NCBI GenBank assembly: GCA_002358975.1
Contig: DEPX01000139.1
Location: forward strand, 1-13,295
Direction: 5' to 3'
From: Micrococcaceae bacterium UBA3381
Lineage (GTDB): Bacteria; Actinomycetota; Actinomycetes; Actinomycetales; Micrococcaceae
Length of the DNA: 13,295 bases
Part shown: piece after piece, positions 1-6,683 of the stretch
Layout of the letters: every line of letters begins with the position of its first letter
How positions within the stretch are numbered: the stretch's first letter is position 1
The notes under the pieces: model-generated
The model's input: the letters and a program-made list of their open reading frames with translations, nothing else
Databases searched by the model: none
Told to the model about the DNA's origin: nothing
Made by a program: the position numbers and the translations under genes

Positions 1-152
1 GGGCTTTGTTCGCCGCCTTTTTGACCTGCTTCGTGTGGGTCTACACCTTCTGAAGCGCCAAACTGTCCGGGGCTCTGTTCCCCACCCTTTTGCGCTTGTT
101 TTTCTGTATCTTGTCGATTTCCGAACTGTCCTGGGTTATTTTTATCAGCCAT
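1..152 (-). CDS. KGG-repeat general stress protein, 5' part only (cut by left edge)
   Basis: The first 50 residues of a minus-strand gene are visible; the rest lies beyond base 1. The ATG at 152-150 follows a strong ribosome site (GGAGG at 162-158, five bases before the start). The protein is very hydrophilic and repetitive: PGQFG occurs at residues 7-11 and 28-32, and KGGEQS at 22-27 and 45-50, so the repeat period is about 21-23 residues. The KGG motif marks the stress-induced repeat family that includes Bacillus subtilis GsiB and Escherichia coli YciG, small disordered proteins linked to general stress and desiccation. I infer a similar protective cytoplasmic role. The DNA repeats too: GGCTTTGTTC near base 2 and GGCTCTGTTC near base 70. 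Total length and repeat number cannot be known here. A 15-bp palindrome lies upstream at 196-210. Confidence 0.8.
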   Translation of the reverse strand, partial: MADKNNPGQFGNRQDTEKQAQKGGEQSPGQFGASEGVDPHEAGQKGGEQS

Positions 153-195
153 TACAGCCTCCTTTTGGAGTTACGGATGTGCCGAAGCACAAAAC

Positions 196-210
196 GAAGC
201 AACTTGCTTC
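196..210. promoter_or_regulatory. 15-bp perfect palindrome upstream of the KGG stress gene
   Basis: The arms GAAGCAA and TTGCTTC flank a single central C, 44 bases upstream of the KGG gene start. It could be an operator for that gene. Read as RNA on the minus strand it could instead fold as a five-pair hairpin with a five-base loop. A further GAAGC at 184-188 lies nearby. The symmetry is seen directly; the function is inferred. Confidence 0.35.
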
Positions 211-502
211 CGTCCAACCCACGCTAGGACTTCGTAGTGAGTGTTACAAGAGAAAGAGAAAACGCAAAGGTACTTTAAGGTTTGGCATAAATTCGCTGAG
301 CAAGGCGTGGAATCGAGCGATTCAACGCCCGATTTTGTAGGGCCGAAACTGCTACGTCAAAAAAGCTACTGGCGCGGTATGCCACTCTTATAGCTACTTT
401 TCGCTTACTCAATTTGCACTACGGAGCCCGCCGATACATCCCCTCGTTCGCGCGAAGGTCGGCGAAATCACATAGGTAGTTTGCCGGATTCAAACGGATC
501 GT

Positions 503-538
503 AAAAAAGTCACGAGCTTATACCGTTCTGTCCGTGAC
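503..538 (-). terminator. Possible Rho-independent terminator on the minus strand
   Basis: On the minus strand GTCACG (538-533) pairs with CGTGAC (514-509), plus one inner G-U pair, and is followed at once by six T (508-503). The 18-base loop is larger than usual. It would end either a small RNA or readthrough from the gene that stops at 962. Confidence 0.4.
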
Positions 539-549
539 GAAGAACAACA

Positions 550-590
550 CTCCAGGTCGGTCATGGCAATGCGGCTTGCCAGACCTGGAG
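550..590. repeat. Long imperfect inverted repeat (14 pairs)
   Basis: CTCCAGGTC (550-558) pairs with GACCTGGAG (582-590). Inside, TGGCA (564-568) pairs with TGCCA (577-581) around an eight-base loop, with a five-base bulge (559-563) on one side. Fourteen pairs make this the strongest hairpin in the window. Neither strand has a T-run directly after it, so it is not a standard terminator. A further inverted repeat, TGTTGC/GCAACA, lies at 632-637 and 654-659. Confidence 0.5.
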
Positions 591-961
591 GCAAAGAAAC
601 TAAAAGTTGGGTTGTATTAGTCCGAATCAGTTGTTGCACAATTGGGTTTGAGCGCAACAGACACTCGCCGAATATTGGTGGCTGTGTCATGCAGCGTGCT
701 GGGTTGAAAAGTCTTTGGTTTTTAGCTTTATAACTGTTTGTAAGTCGTTGTTCCACGGATCAACATGAGTTCAGCCGATATGGATAACCACACTTAAACC
801 TGGTTTCTATGAGTTCGGATCACAAGATCTGCAGGAGTGGCACGCTAACGGTTCAAAAACCAACGTCTGACCATACCTTTGTATGTTGAGAATGGTGAGC
901 TCGTCCCGAAAGAACAAAACCCTGAATAACAGACAAATCCAAGCGGATAGGCACCTCGCCA

Positions 962-2056
962 TTATTCGTCGTCGGAATTCTCGGTCTCTTCGAACTCGTC
1001 GGCGAGTTTTCGCCGCTGATACACGCGTTTACTGTAAGTCGCTTCGCGAATGGAATCTGGGTCATTGAAATTCGACCCTAAAGCGCCCGCGAGCATCCCC
1101 AACGAGCTGGATAACCATGACAAGCCAAAATACTCACTGAGCCCGACGGCATGGTTTAGCTCGTTTGCTAGATAACCCTGATCAATTACTGTCAAACTGA
1201 GCAAGAACAATACACTAAATAAAACAGCGTAAAGTAAGACGACGCCGATACTAATCGTGGCAATTGTGGCCAAATTTTCCATCCGAGACTGCCAACGCGT
1301 ACCGGTATCGCGCGGGTGTGCCCATAAGTTATTTTTTAATATCAGCCAAAATGCCATGAGGGCGCCGACCGTGAGACTAATAAAAAATAATCGTAGCGAC
1401 GACAACGCTTCGGCAAGTTCCCAGATAGATCCATAAAAAATCCCGAAGGCACCGGTGGCTGCACCCAACGCAATCGAGTTGGTTAATGCTCCCAATAGCC
1501 GAGTAGGTCGGTTGCTTTTTATTGTGCCAGCCAATAAACCGAAACGATGGCGTAGCCCAGATAAGTAAATCCGAACACTGGTATCTTCAGATTCACGCTG
1601 TTGGAAAGTGACACCGTGTCCCATAACATCTTGCACGCGATGTTCTGGTGCTTCGCTTTGAAAGTTGGTCCGGGCAGCAGTGATGAGGGCTACAACAATG
1701 GCTTGTACACGCTTGGTTGCGCGAGTTGCACCGACACTGGGTAACGAAACCATGGCTGTCTGCGACTCAGCGCTCACTTTGCACAGCATGATTTCACGAT
1801 CTCTAACCAGTGGTAGATCAGTCAGGTAGACGAAATAATCCCAGTTGTATGCTTCACGTAATCGCGGAGCATGGCGAAAAAGAGGTACGTCGCCGTCTGA
1901 ATCCATCGGAAGACGCTCAGAAGCAACTTCCACCTTCCACTGATTAGGAGTTTCGGCAGAAAGTTTGTCCCCAAGATCATCGGAAATTTTTTTAGCAATA
2001 CGCATCGGCAAACCGGGGTCTGCCATCAATCCTATGGTCGAAGTGTCGCTATCCAT
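962..2056 (-). CDS. Conserved actinobacterial membrane protein of unknown function (364 aa)
   Basis: The N-terminal half (about 1-180) looks soluble and alpha/beta. It opens with TIGLMADPGLP near residue 7 and has WDYFVYLTDLP near residue 72, which resembles a nucleotide-binding-like fold, but no classical motif is complete. The second half carries four likely membrane helices (about 187-213, 221-243, 263-291, 308-328) and ends in an acidic, charged tail. I recall similar proteins in many actinobacteria, annotated only as hypothetical; no function is established to my knowledge. The ATG at 2056 is preceded directly in frame by TGA, so no upstream start exists. The nearest AGAGGA lies about 14 bases away, too far for a good ribosome site, and is partly caught in a small hairpin at 2073-2087. 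The gene follows the DUF6480-like gene by 74 bases on the same strand and may share its transcript. Confidence 0.75.
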   Translation of the reverse strand: MDSDTSTIGLMADPGLPMRIAKKISDDLGDKLSAETPNQWKVEVASERLPMDSDGDVPLFRHAPRLREAYNWDYFVYLTDLPLVRDREIMLCKVSAESQTAMVSLPSVGATRATKRVQAIVVALITAARTNFQSEAPEHRVQDVMGHGVTFQQRESEDTSVRIYLSGLRHRFGLLAGTIKSNRPTRLLGALTNSIALGAATGAFGIFYGSIWELAEALSSLRLFFISLTVGALMAFWLILKNNLWAHPRDTGTRWQSRMENLATIATISIGVVLLYAVLFSVLFLLSLTVIDQGYLANELNHAVGLSEYFGLSWLSSSLGMLAGALGSNFNDPDSIREATYSKRVYQRRKLADEFEETENSDDE

Positions 2057-2072
2057 TGTTCAATCAGTATTC

Positions 2073-2087
2073 CTCTTGCCCCAAGAG
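2073..2087 (-). promoter_or_regulatory. Small hairpin overlapping the weak ribosome site of the 364-aa gene
   Basis: CTCTT and AAGAG form five pairs around a GGGGC loop on the minus-strand transcript. The 3' arm overlaps the only Shine-Dalgarno-like bases (AAGAGGA) before the start at 2056. It could lower translation of the second gene, but a five-pair stem also arises by chance. Confidence 0.2.
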
Positions 2088-2130
2088 AGTTGCTGTAAGA
2101 CAGGGGCTCTGCTTGGCAGGAGACTCCGAA

Positions 2131-2385
2131 TCAATCCCATATACCGATAGCGTAAGCAACGAAAAAAAGCACCAGCAAAGCTAACAAAATTCCGATGATG
2201 ATCAGTGTCAGGTTTCGGCGTGGTGGCCGCGAACTAGGAGTGTGTCTTGGGGGTGTGGACGCGGACTGTGATTCGGGTGGAGTATGTCCTCGTTTCACCC
2301 CGCCACCTTCTAGATCGTTGTCGTAATCTGGATTCGGATCTAAGTTTGGGTTTTCGTCTTTGGGTTCCTGATTTCGATCAGCCAC
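2131..2385 (-). CDS. Small tail-anchored protein, DUF6480-like (84 aa)
   Basis: The GTG start at 2385-2383 is set by a strong ribosome site, GGAGG (2397-2393), seven bases upstream. Residues 1-57 are polar, rich in Asp, Asn and Pro, with the motif EGGGVKRGHTPPES at about 26-39. A short arginine-containing stretch (SSRPPRRN, 51-58) precedes one hydrophobic helix at about 59-82, and the protein ends two residues later. This architecture, a DPNPD-type start, GGGV then TPPES, and one C-terminal helix, matches my recollection of the actinobacterial DUF6480 family, whose function is not known to me. I infer a tail-anchored membrane protein with its N-terminus in the cytoplasm. It is the first gene of a likely two-gene minus-strand unit and has a recognisable promoter at 2410-2437. 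Confidence 0.75.
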   Translation of the reverse strand: MADRNQEPKDENPNLDPNPDYDNDLEGGGVKRGHTPPESQSASTPPRHTPSSRPPRRNLTLIIIGILLALLVLFFVAYAIGIWD

Positions 2386-2409
2386 TGATACACCTCCACT
2401 GTAGGTTTC

Positions 2410-2437
2410 AATGTAATCGAACTTAACTTAATGTCAT
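2410..2437 (-). promoter_or_regulatory. Vegetative-type promoter of the DUF6480-like gene
   Basis: On the minus strand ATGACA (2437-2432, five of six to consensus) and TACATT (2415-2410) are separated by 16 bases. Transcription would start near 2403, giving a leader of about 18 bases that contains the GGAGG ribosome site. Confidence 0.5.
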
Positions 2438-2477
2438 TTCAGCGTAAGGGTGCACCAAGACACGTGCAAGGGGACAC

Positions 2478-2621
2478 ATGAAGAGCTCACCCGGAACCGC
2501 GACCGGCACACATTTTATCGACGCGTGGGTTCTTGCCTGGCATACTAAAACGATTCTGGACCGCAAGAAACAATCTCTACAGTGCGTATATAAGTTTGGC
2601 TATTTCGGTTTCCGATCGTGA
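2478..2621 (+). CDS. Possible 47-codon small ORF
   Basis: An ATG preceded by AAGGGG with a four-to-five-base gap opens a 47-codon frame ending in TGA. The predicted peptide is basic and aromatic in its second half (for example DRKKQSLQCVYKF), with no membrane helix or recognised motif. The ribosome-like site is the only positive evidence; codon choice is not obviously coding, and the frame lies in a region expected to hold promoters. I do not recognise it and it may be chance. Confidence 0.15.
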   Translation: MKSSPGTATGTHFIDAWVLAWHTKTILDRKKQSLQCVYKFGYFGFRS

Positions 2622-2900
2622 CTACGGTCGGCGCTTTGTTCATCAATACGAGTCTTTATGAACTGCTGGGCCCTGCGGAGTGCGCCGTCATAGTTTCCGG
2701 CACGGTAAGCACAGTTGTTGACACGCTTCCTTAGGGTGATGATCCGAAACGCGATGTGCCATTTAAGGTCGCCCCACTAGAATAAGTGGCAAATAGTGAT
2801 AAGCGTTACACTTGCGCAGAAGTGGACGTTCCATTCATGGTGAATGCCAGACCCGTTTTAAACTCACGTGGGTTTGCCGCTGCTGAAGGAAGGAGCGCGT

Positions 2901-4187
2901 ATGCCGTTGAATATATTTGTTCTTGGTTTGGATGATCCCGGTGGAGCGGAGTTGGCTGGCTTGCCCAATGCAGAACAATACACGTTTCATGGCCTATTAA
3001 CTTTCGAAGAGCTACAGGGTGGGATTATTGCTCTGGACGAGCTGCTAGCGCAGGCAGAGGAGAAATTGGATTCCTTTGACGGGTCCATTGACGCCATCGT
3101 AGGTTATTGGGACTTTCCGGTGAGCATGATGGTACCGATTCTTAGTAAAAAATACGGGCTGCCTTCAAAATCTTTGGACGCGGTGGTCAAGTGCGAGCAC
3201 AAGTACTGGAGCCGACTAGAACAACAAAAAGTTATCGAAGAATATCCCAGTTTCGACCTCATCGACGTCGACGATCCCGATGCCACGTTACCGTCGCATA
3301 TGTCGTACCCAGTTTGGTTAAAGCCCATTAAGTCGTTTTCTTCTGAGGGAGCGCACCAAGCTAAAGACGAAGCAGAATTGCAAGAGGCTTTGGCAGAAGA
3401 ACGAGAGGCACCGGAACGTGTCGGGGGCGCATTCGATACGGTTCTTGAAATGTTGCAGCTACCTGATGAAATTGATGCTATTTCGGGTGGTGCTTATATG
3501 GTGGAAGAAGCCGCTAAAGGAAAACAGTACACCGTGGAGGGCTATAGCGACGGTGACCAGGTTGTAATTATCGGCATTATCGATTCGATCAATTACGAAC
3601 AAGTTCCGAGCTTCTTGCGGTACCAGTATCCTTCGAAACTTCCAGAACGAGTGCAAAACAGAATACGAGACGTCACCCGACGGGTTATTTCTGCTGTTAG
3701 GCTCTGGGACAGTACGTTTAATATTGAATATTTTTGGGACGAGACATCAGAAAGACTCGTTCTATTAGAGATTAATACTCGACATTCCCAATCGCATTCC
3801 CAGTTGTTTCACCGGGTTGATGGTGTTTCAAATCATGAGGCCATGATTGATCTTGCTCTAGGCCGTGAACCACGCAAGCCTAATCGCGATGGTGACTACA
3901 CTATGGCAGCAAAATGGATGTGGCGGCATTTTTCCGACGGCATCGTCAAACGCGTCCCTACCGACGAGGAAGTTGCAGCTATCGAGCAACGGTACCCGGG
4001 AACAACAATCGAGATTGCAGTAGAAGAAGGCGCGCAGCTATCGGACGCGGACAGCGAAGATAGTTACAGCTACAGTTTGGCAGAAATTTTCACGGCAGGA
4101 GATGACGAAGAGCAGTTACAGACGCTCTATGACCATTGCTGTGAAGCCCTTGATCTACGGATAGACGACATCGCGGAAGGAGACTGA
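2901..4187 (+). CDS. ATP-grasp family ligase (428 aa)
   Basis: I chose the ATG at 2901 because GGAAGGAG ends five bases before it and the protein then begins like a Rossmann strand (MPLNIFVLGLDDPGG). A GTG start at 2868 would add 11 residues without a ribosome site. ATP-grasp signatures appear in order: PVWLKPIKSF with K141, a small glycine-containing loop at 147-152, the hinge MVEEAAKGKQYTVEGY with E202/E203, and the metal-binding pair E276 (FNIEYFW) and E290-x-N292 (LLEINTRHSQSHSQLF). The family activates a carboxylate as acyl-phosphate and joins it to an amine or other nucleophile. About 110 residues follow the core, ending in a strongly acidic tail. The substrate cannot be read; a biotin-carboxylase-like or amino-acid-ligase-like role is possible. 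Its TGA overlaps the ATG of the CocE gene, so the two are translationally coupled. Confidence 0.88.
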   Translation: MPLNIFVLGLDDPGGAELAGLPNAEQYTFHGLLTFEELQGGIIALDELLAQAEEKLDSFDGSIDAIVGYWDFPVSMMVPILSKKYGLPSKSLDAVVKCEHKYWSRLEQQKVIEEYPSFDLIDVDDPDATLPSHMSYPVWLKPIKSFSSEGAHQAKDEAELQEALAEEREAPERVGGAFDTVLEMLQLPDEIDAISGGAYMVEEAAKGKQYTVEGYSDGDQVVIIGIIDSINYEQVPSFLRYQYPSKLPERVQNRIRDVTRRVISAVRLWDSTFNIEYFWDETSERLVLLEINTRHSQSHSQLFHRVDGVSNHEAMIDLALGREPRKPNRDGDYTMAAKWMWRHFSDGIVKRVPTDEEVAAIEQRYPGTTIEIAVEEGAQLSDADSEDSYSYSLAEIFTAGDDEEQLQTLYDHCCEALDLRIDDIAEGD

Positions 4188-6223
4188 TGCGGACAATCAC
4201 TTCGTTGCCGTACTCTATTGAGGAAACAGAGCATCTTTGGATCCCGATGAGAGATGGTACACGCCTGGCCGCACGTCTATGGAAACCGATATGGGCTGAT
4301 GATGATCCAGTGCCTGGGGTATTGGAAATGATCCCGTACCGGAAACGTGACCTAACTGCCCAACGAGACTCGATCCATCACCCGTATATGGCTGGTCATG
4401 GCTATGCTTGTCTGCGCGTTGACCTTCGTGGCAGTGGGGATTCCGAAGGGGTCTTGGCTGATGAATATTTGGAACAAGAGCTAGAAGATGTCGAAGATGT
4501 ACTGGCGTGGATGGCCGAACAACCCTGGTGTACAGGACGCACCGGCATCATTGGAATCTCCTGGGGTGGTTTCAACGGCCTACAAGTAGCAGCACGTCGC
4601 CCAAAAGGACTCGGCGCCGTCGTCACTGTGTGTTCTACCGACGACCGTTATAGCGATGACGTGCACTATATGGGTGGATGTCTGTTAACTGACAATTTGT
4701 CATGGGCCTCTACGATGTTTGCCTATAATTCTTCGCCGCCAGATCCGGCACTTGTCGGAGAACGTTGGCGTGAGCTGTGGCAGAACCGTCTAGAGCACAG
4801 TGGGCTCTGGCTGGAAAAGTGGCTGGCACACCAGCGTAAAGACGAGTACTGGCGCCATGGTTCAATTAATGAAAACTATGCCGACGTCGAAGTCCCGGTA
4901 TTTGCTGCCAGTGGTTGGGCAGATGGGTACTCTAACGCAGTATTTCGACTACTTGCCGGATTAGACGTCCCAACGAGGGGCCTGATTGGTCCGTGGAGTC
5001 ACAAATATCCCCACCTTGGCCAACCTGGGCCCGCGATTGGTTTTCTTCAAGAAGTCGTGGCCTGGTGGGATCACTGGTTGAAGGATAAAACCGACAACGG
5101 CGCCATGGATGGTCCGGAACTTGCGATTTGGATGCAAGATACCGTGAAACCAGCCACCACGTATGAACAACGCCCTGGCCGTTGGGTGGGTGAACCAAGC
5201 TGGCCCAGCCCACGTATTGTTGAGACACGCTATCCGTTGGGGCGGCACCGCATCTTGGCTTCTGAACATGAAGAGCAAAAACCTAGTCCTGAACTCACGG
5301 TCCAGTCTCCTTTATCGTTGGGTGAATTCGGGGGCAAATGGTGTTCCTATAATGCGCCACCAGATATGCCCTATGACCAACGCGAAGAAGACGGCGGCGC
5401 CATGCTCTTCGACAGTGATCCGTTGCCTGAGCGGCTAGAACTTCTTGGAGCACCCGTTGTGGAGTTATCGTTATCTGCTGATCAACCTGTAGCCATGGTG
5501 GCGGTGAGACTTGCTGACGTTGCCCCGGATGATTCGGCAACACGGGTTAGTTACGGAATACTGAACTTGAATCATCAGGCCGGTGCCGATAATCCACAGC
5601 CACTAGAACCCGGGGAGAAATTTACGGCCCGGGTTCAACTCAACGGTCTGGCTCAGTCGTTCCCTGCCGGGCATCGCCTTAGAGTATCGGTTTCGTCATC
5701 GTACTGGCCTGTCGTGTGGCCATCGCCCAATGAAGTTCGGCTCACGGTTGATCCCAACGAGAGCGCTTTGATTCTTCCGGTGCGACCAATGTCGCTTGAA
5801 GACGACGCAGATCTTACCCCATCCTTTGGTGAGCCAGAGGGGTCGCCACCGATTGAAACCATACAAGTCGAGCCGGGAGAACAAGATTGGACGGTTAGCC
5901 GCAATCTGGTAGATATGACGGGCAAGCTAGAGGTGCTTAAAGATCTTGGGGTGGTCCGATTCGACGACATTGACCTCAACGTCACCCGATATGCGTTAGA
6001 ACGGTATAGTTTTGCTGATCGACAAGTAAATTCCGTACGCGGGGAAACCGAATGGGTTATGGGCTTTGAACGCGACGATTGGCAAGTCGAGACGCGGACC
6101 AAGACGGTACTGACTTCTACCGTTGATGACTTTCACGTCTACGCCGAACTGGATGCCTATGAAGGCGAAACTCGGATCGCCGCCAAGACGTGGGATGTCA
6201 CCATTCCACGCGATTTCGTCTGA
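4187..6223 (+). CDS. CocE/NonD family alpha/beta-hydrolase (S15-like, 678 aa)
   Basis: The start ATG shares its A with the previous gene's TGA and is preceded by GGAAGGAG. The N-terminal alpha/beta-hydrolase domain carries the nucleophile S125 in GISWGG, D246 in SGWADGY and H272 in GPWSHKYPH, a complete triad. Y51 in PYRKRD fits the oxyanion tyrosine of this family, and VDLRGSGDSEG (78-88) is typical. A helical cap lies between the nucleophile and the acid (about 150-235). A beta jelly-roll follows (about 320-555), then a further 120-residue C-terminal part ending in WDVTIPRDFV, as in the longer members near 670-680 residues. Relatives include cocaine esterase, glutaryl-7-ACA acylase and X-Pro dipeptidyl peptidase, all cleaving esters or amides. 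No signal peptide is visible, so it is probably cytoplasmic. The preceding ATP-grasp ligase suggests a linked substrate. Confidence 0.93.
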   Translation: MRTITSLPYSIEETEHLWIPMRDGTRLAARLWKPIWADDDPVPGVLEMIPYRKRDLTAQRDSIHHPYMAGHGYACLRVDLRGSGDSEGVLADEYLEQELEDVEDVLAWMAEQPWCTGRTGIIGISWGGFNGLQVAARRPKGLGAVVTVCSTDDRYSDDVHYMGGCLLTDNLSWASTMFAYNSSPPDPALVGERWRELWQNRLEHSGLWLEKWLAHQRKDEYWRHGSINENYADVEVPVFAASGWADGYSNAVFRLLAGLDVPTRGLIGPWSHKYPHLGQPGPAIGFLQEVVAWWDHWLKDKTDNGAMDGPELAIWMQDTVKPATTYEQRPGRWVGEPSWPSPRIVETRYPLGRHRILASEHEEQKPSPELTVQSPLSLGEFGGKWCSYNAPPDMPYDQREEDGGAMLFDSDPLPERLELLGAPVVELSLSADQPVAMVAVRLADVAPDDSATRVSYGILNLNHQAGADNPQPLEPGEKFTARVQLNGLAQSFPAGHRLRVSVSSSYWPVVWPSPNEVRLTVDPNESALILPVRPMSLEDDADLTPSFGEPEGSPPIETIQVEPGEQDWTVSRNLVDMTGKLEVLKDLGVVRFDDIDLNVTRYALERYSFADRQVNSVRGETEWVMGFERDDWQVETRTKTVLTSTVDDFHVYAELDAYEGETRIAAKTWDVTIPRDFV

Positions 6224-6234
6224 ACGGAGGACAC

Positions 6235-6651
6235 ATGGAAGTTTTAACCAGCCGTACAATATTGCGTCCTGCCGACCCTCCGTACACGCAAGCGTTTTAT
6301 CGCGATACCCTTGGCCTGGCAATTTTCCGCGAGTTTGGTCCACCAGAAAACCCCGGTGTTGTGTTCTTGTGCGGCAACGGCTTACTGGAAATCTCAGGAC
6401 AAGCGACCGACTCGACAGGATCAGCTGGGCATTTGTCACTATGGCTACAGGTTCGGGACGTTGCTGCCGAATACGAACGATTAGCTAGTGCCGGGGTCGC
6501 AACACTACGCGGTCCTAAAACCGAACCCTGGGGACTGATTGAAGCCTGGATTGCAGATCCTGATGGCCTACAGATTGTGCTTGTCGAAATTCCCCAGGAT
6601 CATCCGCTCCGGCGTGACCAACGAGCTATTTCAGGTGGTGCCCAAAAATAA
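6235..6651 (+). CDS. VOC-fold (glyoxalase/bleomycin-resistance type) protein (138 aa)
   Basis: The ATG at 6235 has CGGAGG four bases upstream and lies 11 bases after the hydrolase stop, so it is the third gene of the operon. A longer frame from 6190 would overlap the hydrolase and is not needed. The protein has one pair of beta-alpha-beta-beta-beta modules: an N-terminal strand, then YTQAFYRDTLGLAIFREFG (17-35), FLCGNGLLEISG (43-54), a second strand-helix (HLSLWLQVRDVAAEYERL, about 66-83), and EAWIADPDGLQIVLVE near the end. Typical metal positions may be E52 and the glutamate in IVLVEIP, but the N-terminal ligand is not evident. VOC proteins include lyases, dioxygenases, isomerases and drug-binding resistance proteins, so no reaction can be assigned. 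Membership in the operon suggests action on, or binding of, the same compound. Confidence 0.85.
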   Translation: MEVLTSRTILRPADPPYTQAFYRDTLGLAIFREFGPPENPGVVFLCGNGLLEISGQATDSTGSAGHLSLWLQVRDVAAEYERLASAGVATLRGPKTEPWGLIEAWIADPDGLQIVLVEIPQDHPLRRDQRAISGGAQK

Positions 6652-6663
6652 CCTCGCTGCTGC

Positions 6664-6678
6664 CACCCGGAGCGGGTG
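6664..6678. terminator. GC-rich hairpin between convergent genes, possible two-way terminator
   Basis: CACCCG (6664-6669) and CGGGTG (6673-6678) form a perfect six-pair stem around GAG in the 32-base gap between the VOC stop and the pdxK stop. Neither side has a T-run directly after it. Such U-poor stems are common at actinobacterial gene ends. The position favours a terminator for both transcripts. Confidence 0.45.
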
Positions 6679-6683
6679 CGTTG

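Larger units (their letters stand above)
503..619 (-). ncRNA. Candidate minus-strand small RNA (about 105 nt)
   Basis: On the minus strand a weak promoter-like pair, TTGTGC (641-636) and TAATAC (619-614) with a 16-base spacer, would start a transcript near base 607. That transcript would contain a long hairpin (590-550) and end with a second hairpin followed by six U (538-503), giving an RNA of about 105 nt with no ribosome site or plausible protein. The layout of promoter, structured body and terminator fits a small RNA. The promoter is the weak element: the -10 matches consensus at only about half its positions. Alternatively the two hairpins belong to the long 3' end of the membrane protein transcript ending at 962. 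The match to a known RNA family is unknown. Confidence 0.3.
153..961. other. Long intergenic region, no convincing gene
   Basis: About 810 bases between the KGG stress gene and the 364-residue membrane protein gene. Short frames exist on both strands, but none has a ribosome site together with a protein-like composition. What I can see is a 15-bp palindrome at 196-210, a 10-bp palindrome TTCGCGCGAA at 447-456, and a cluster of inverted repeats at 503-659 that reads as a small-RNA-like unit on the minus strand. The stretch from 660 to 961 shows nothing I can interpret. The region should carry the promoter of the stress gene, but I could not identify a good -35/-10 pair for it. Confidence 0.6.
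2386..2900. other. Divergent intergenic region between the DUF6480-like gene and the ATP-grasp operon
   Basis: About 515 bases should hold the promoters of both flanking genes. The minus-strand promoter is visible at 2410-2437. For the plus-strand operon I see only -10-like hexamers, TAGAAT at 2778-2783 and TACACT at 2806-2811, each without a convincing -35. Inverted repeats include GTTCAT/ATGAAC (2638-2643 and 2658-2663) and CCACT/AGTGG (2774-2778 and 2785-2789), the latter overlapping the TAGAAT hexamer. A 47-codon frame with a ribosome-like site lies at 2478-2621. Confidence 0.5.

Noticed and set aside
35..340. 101-codon plus-strand frame at the left edge
   Set aside because: It lies opposite the KGG-repeat gene, which has a strong ribosome site and a recognisable repeat; the plus-strand product is unlike any protein I know.
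490..756. 88-codon minus-strand frame in the left intergenic region
   Set aside because: No ribosome site, no protein-like pattern, and it spans the hairpin cluster that reads better as structured RNA.
5653..6102. Antisense 149-codon frame inside the CocE gene
   Set aside because: The plus-strand frame has a full hydrolase with its catalytic triad; the antisense product is Ser/Arg/Thr-rich without any motif.
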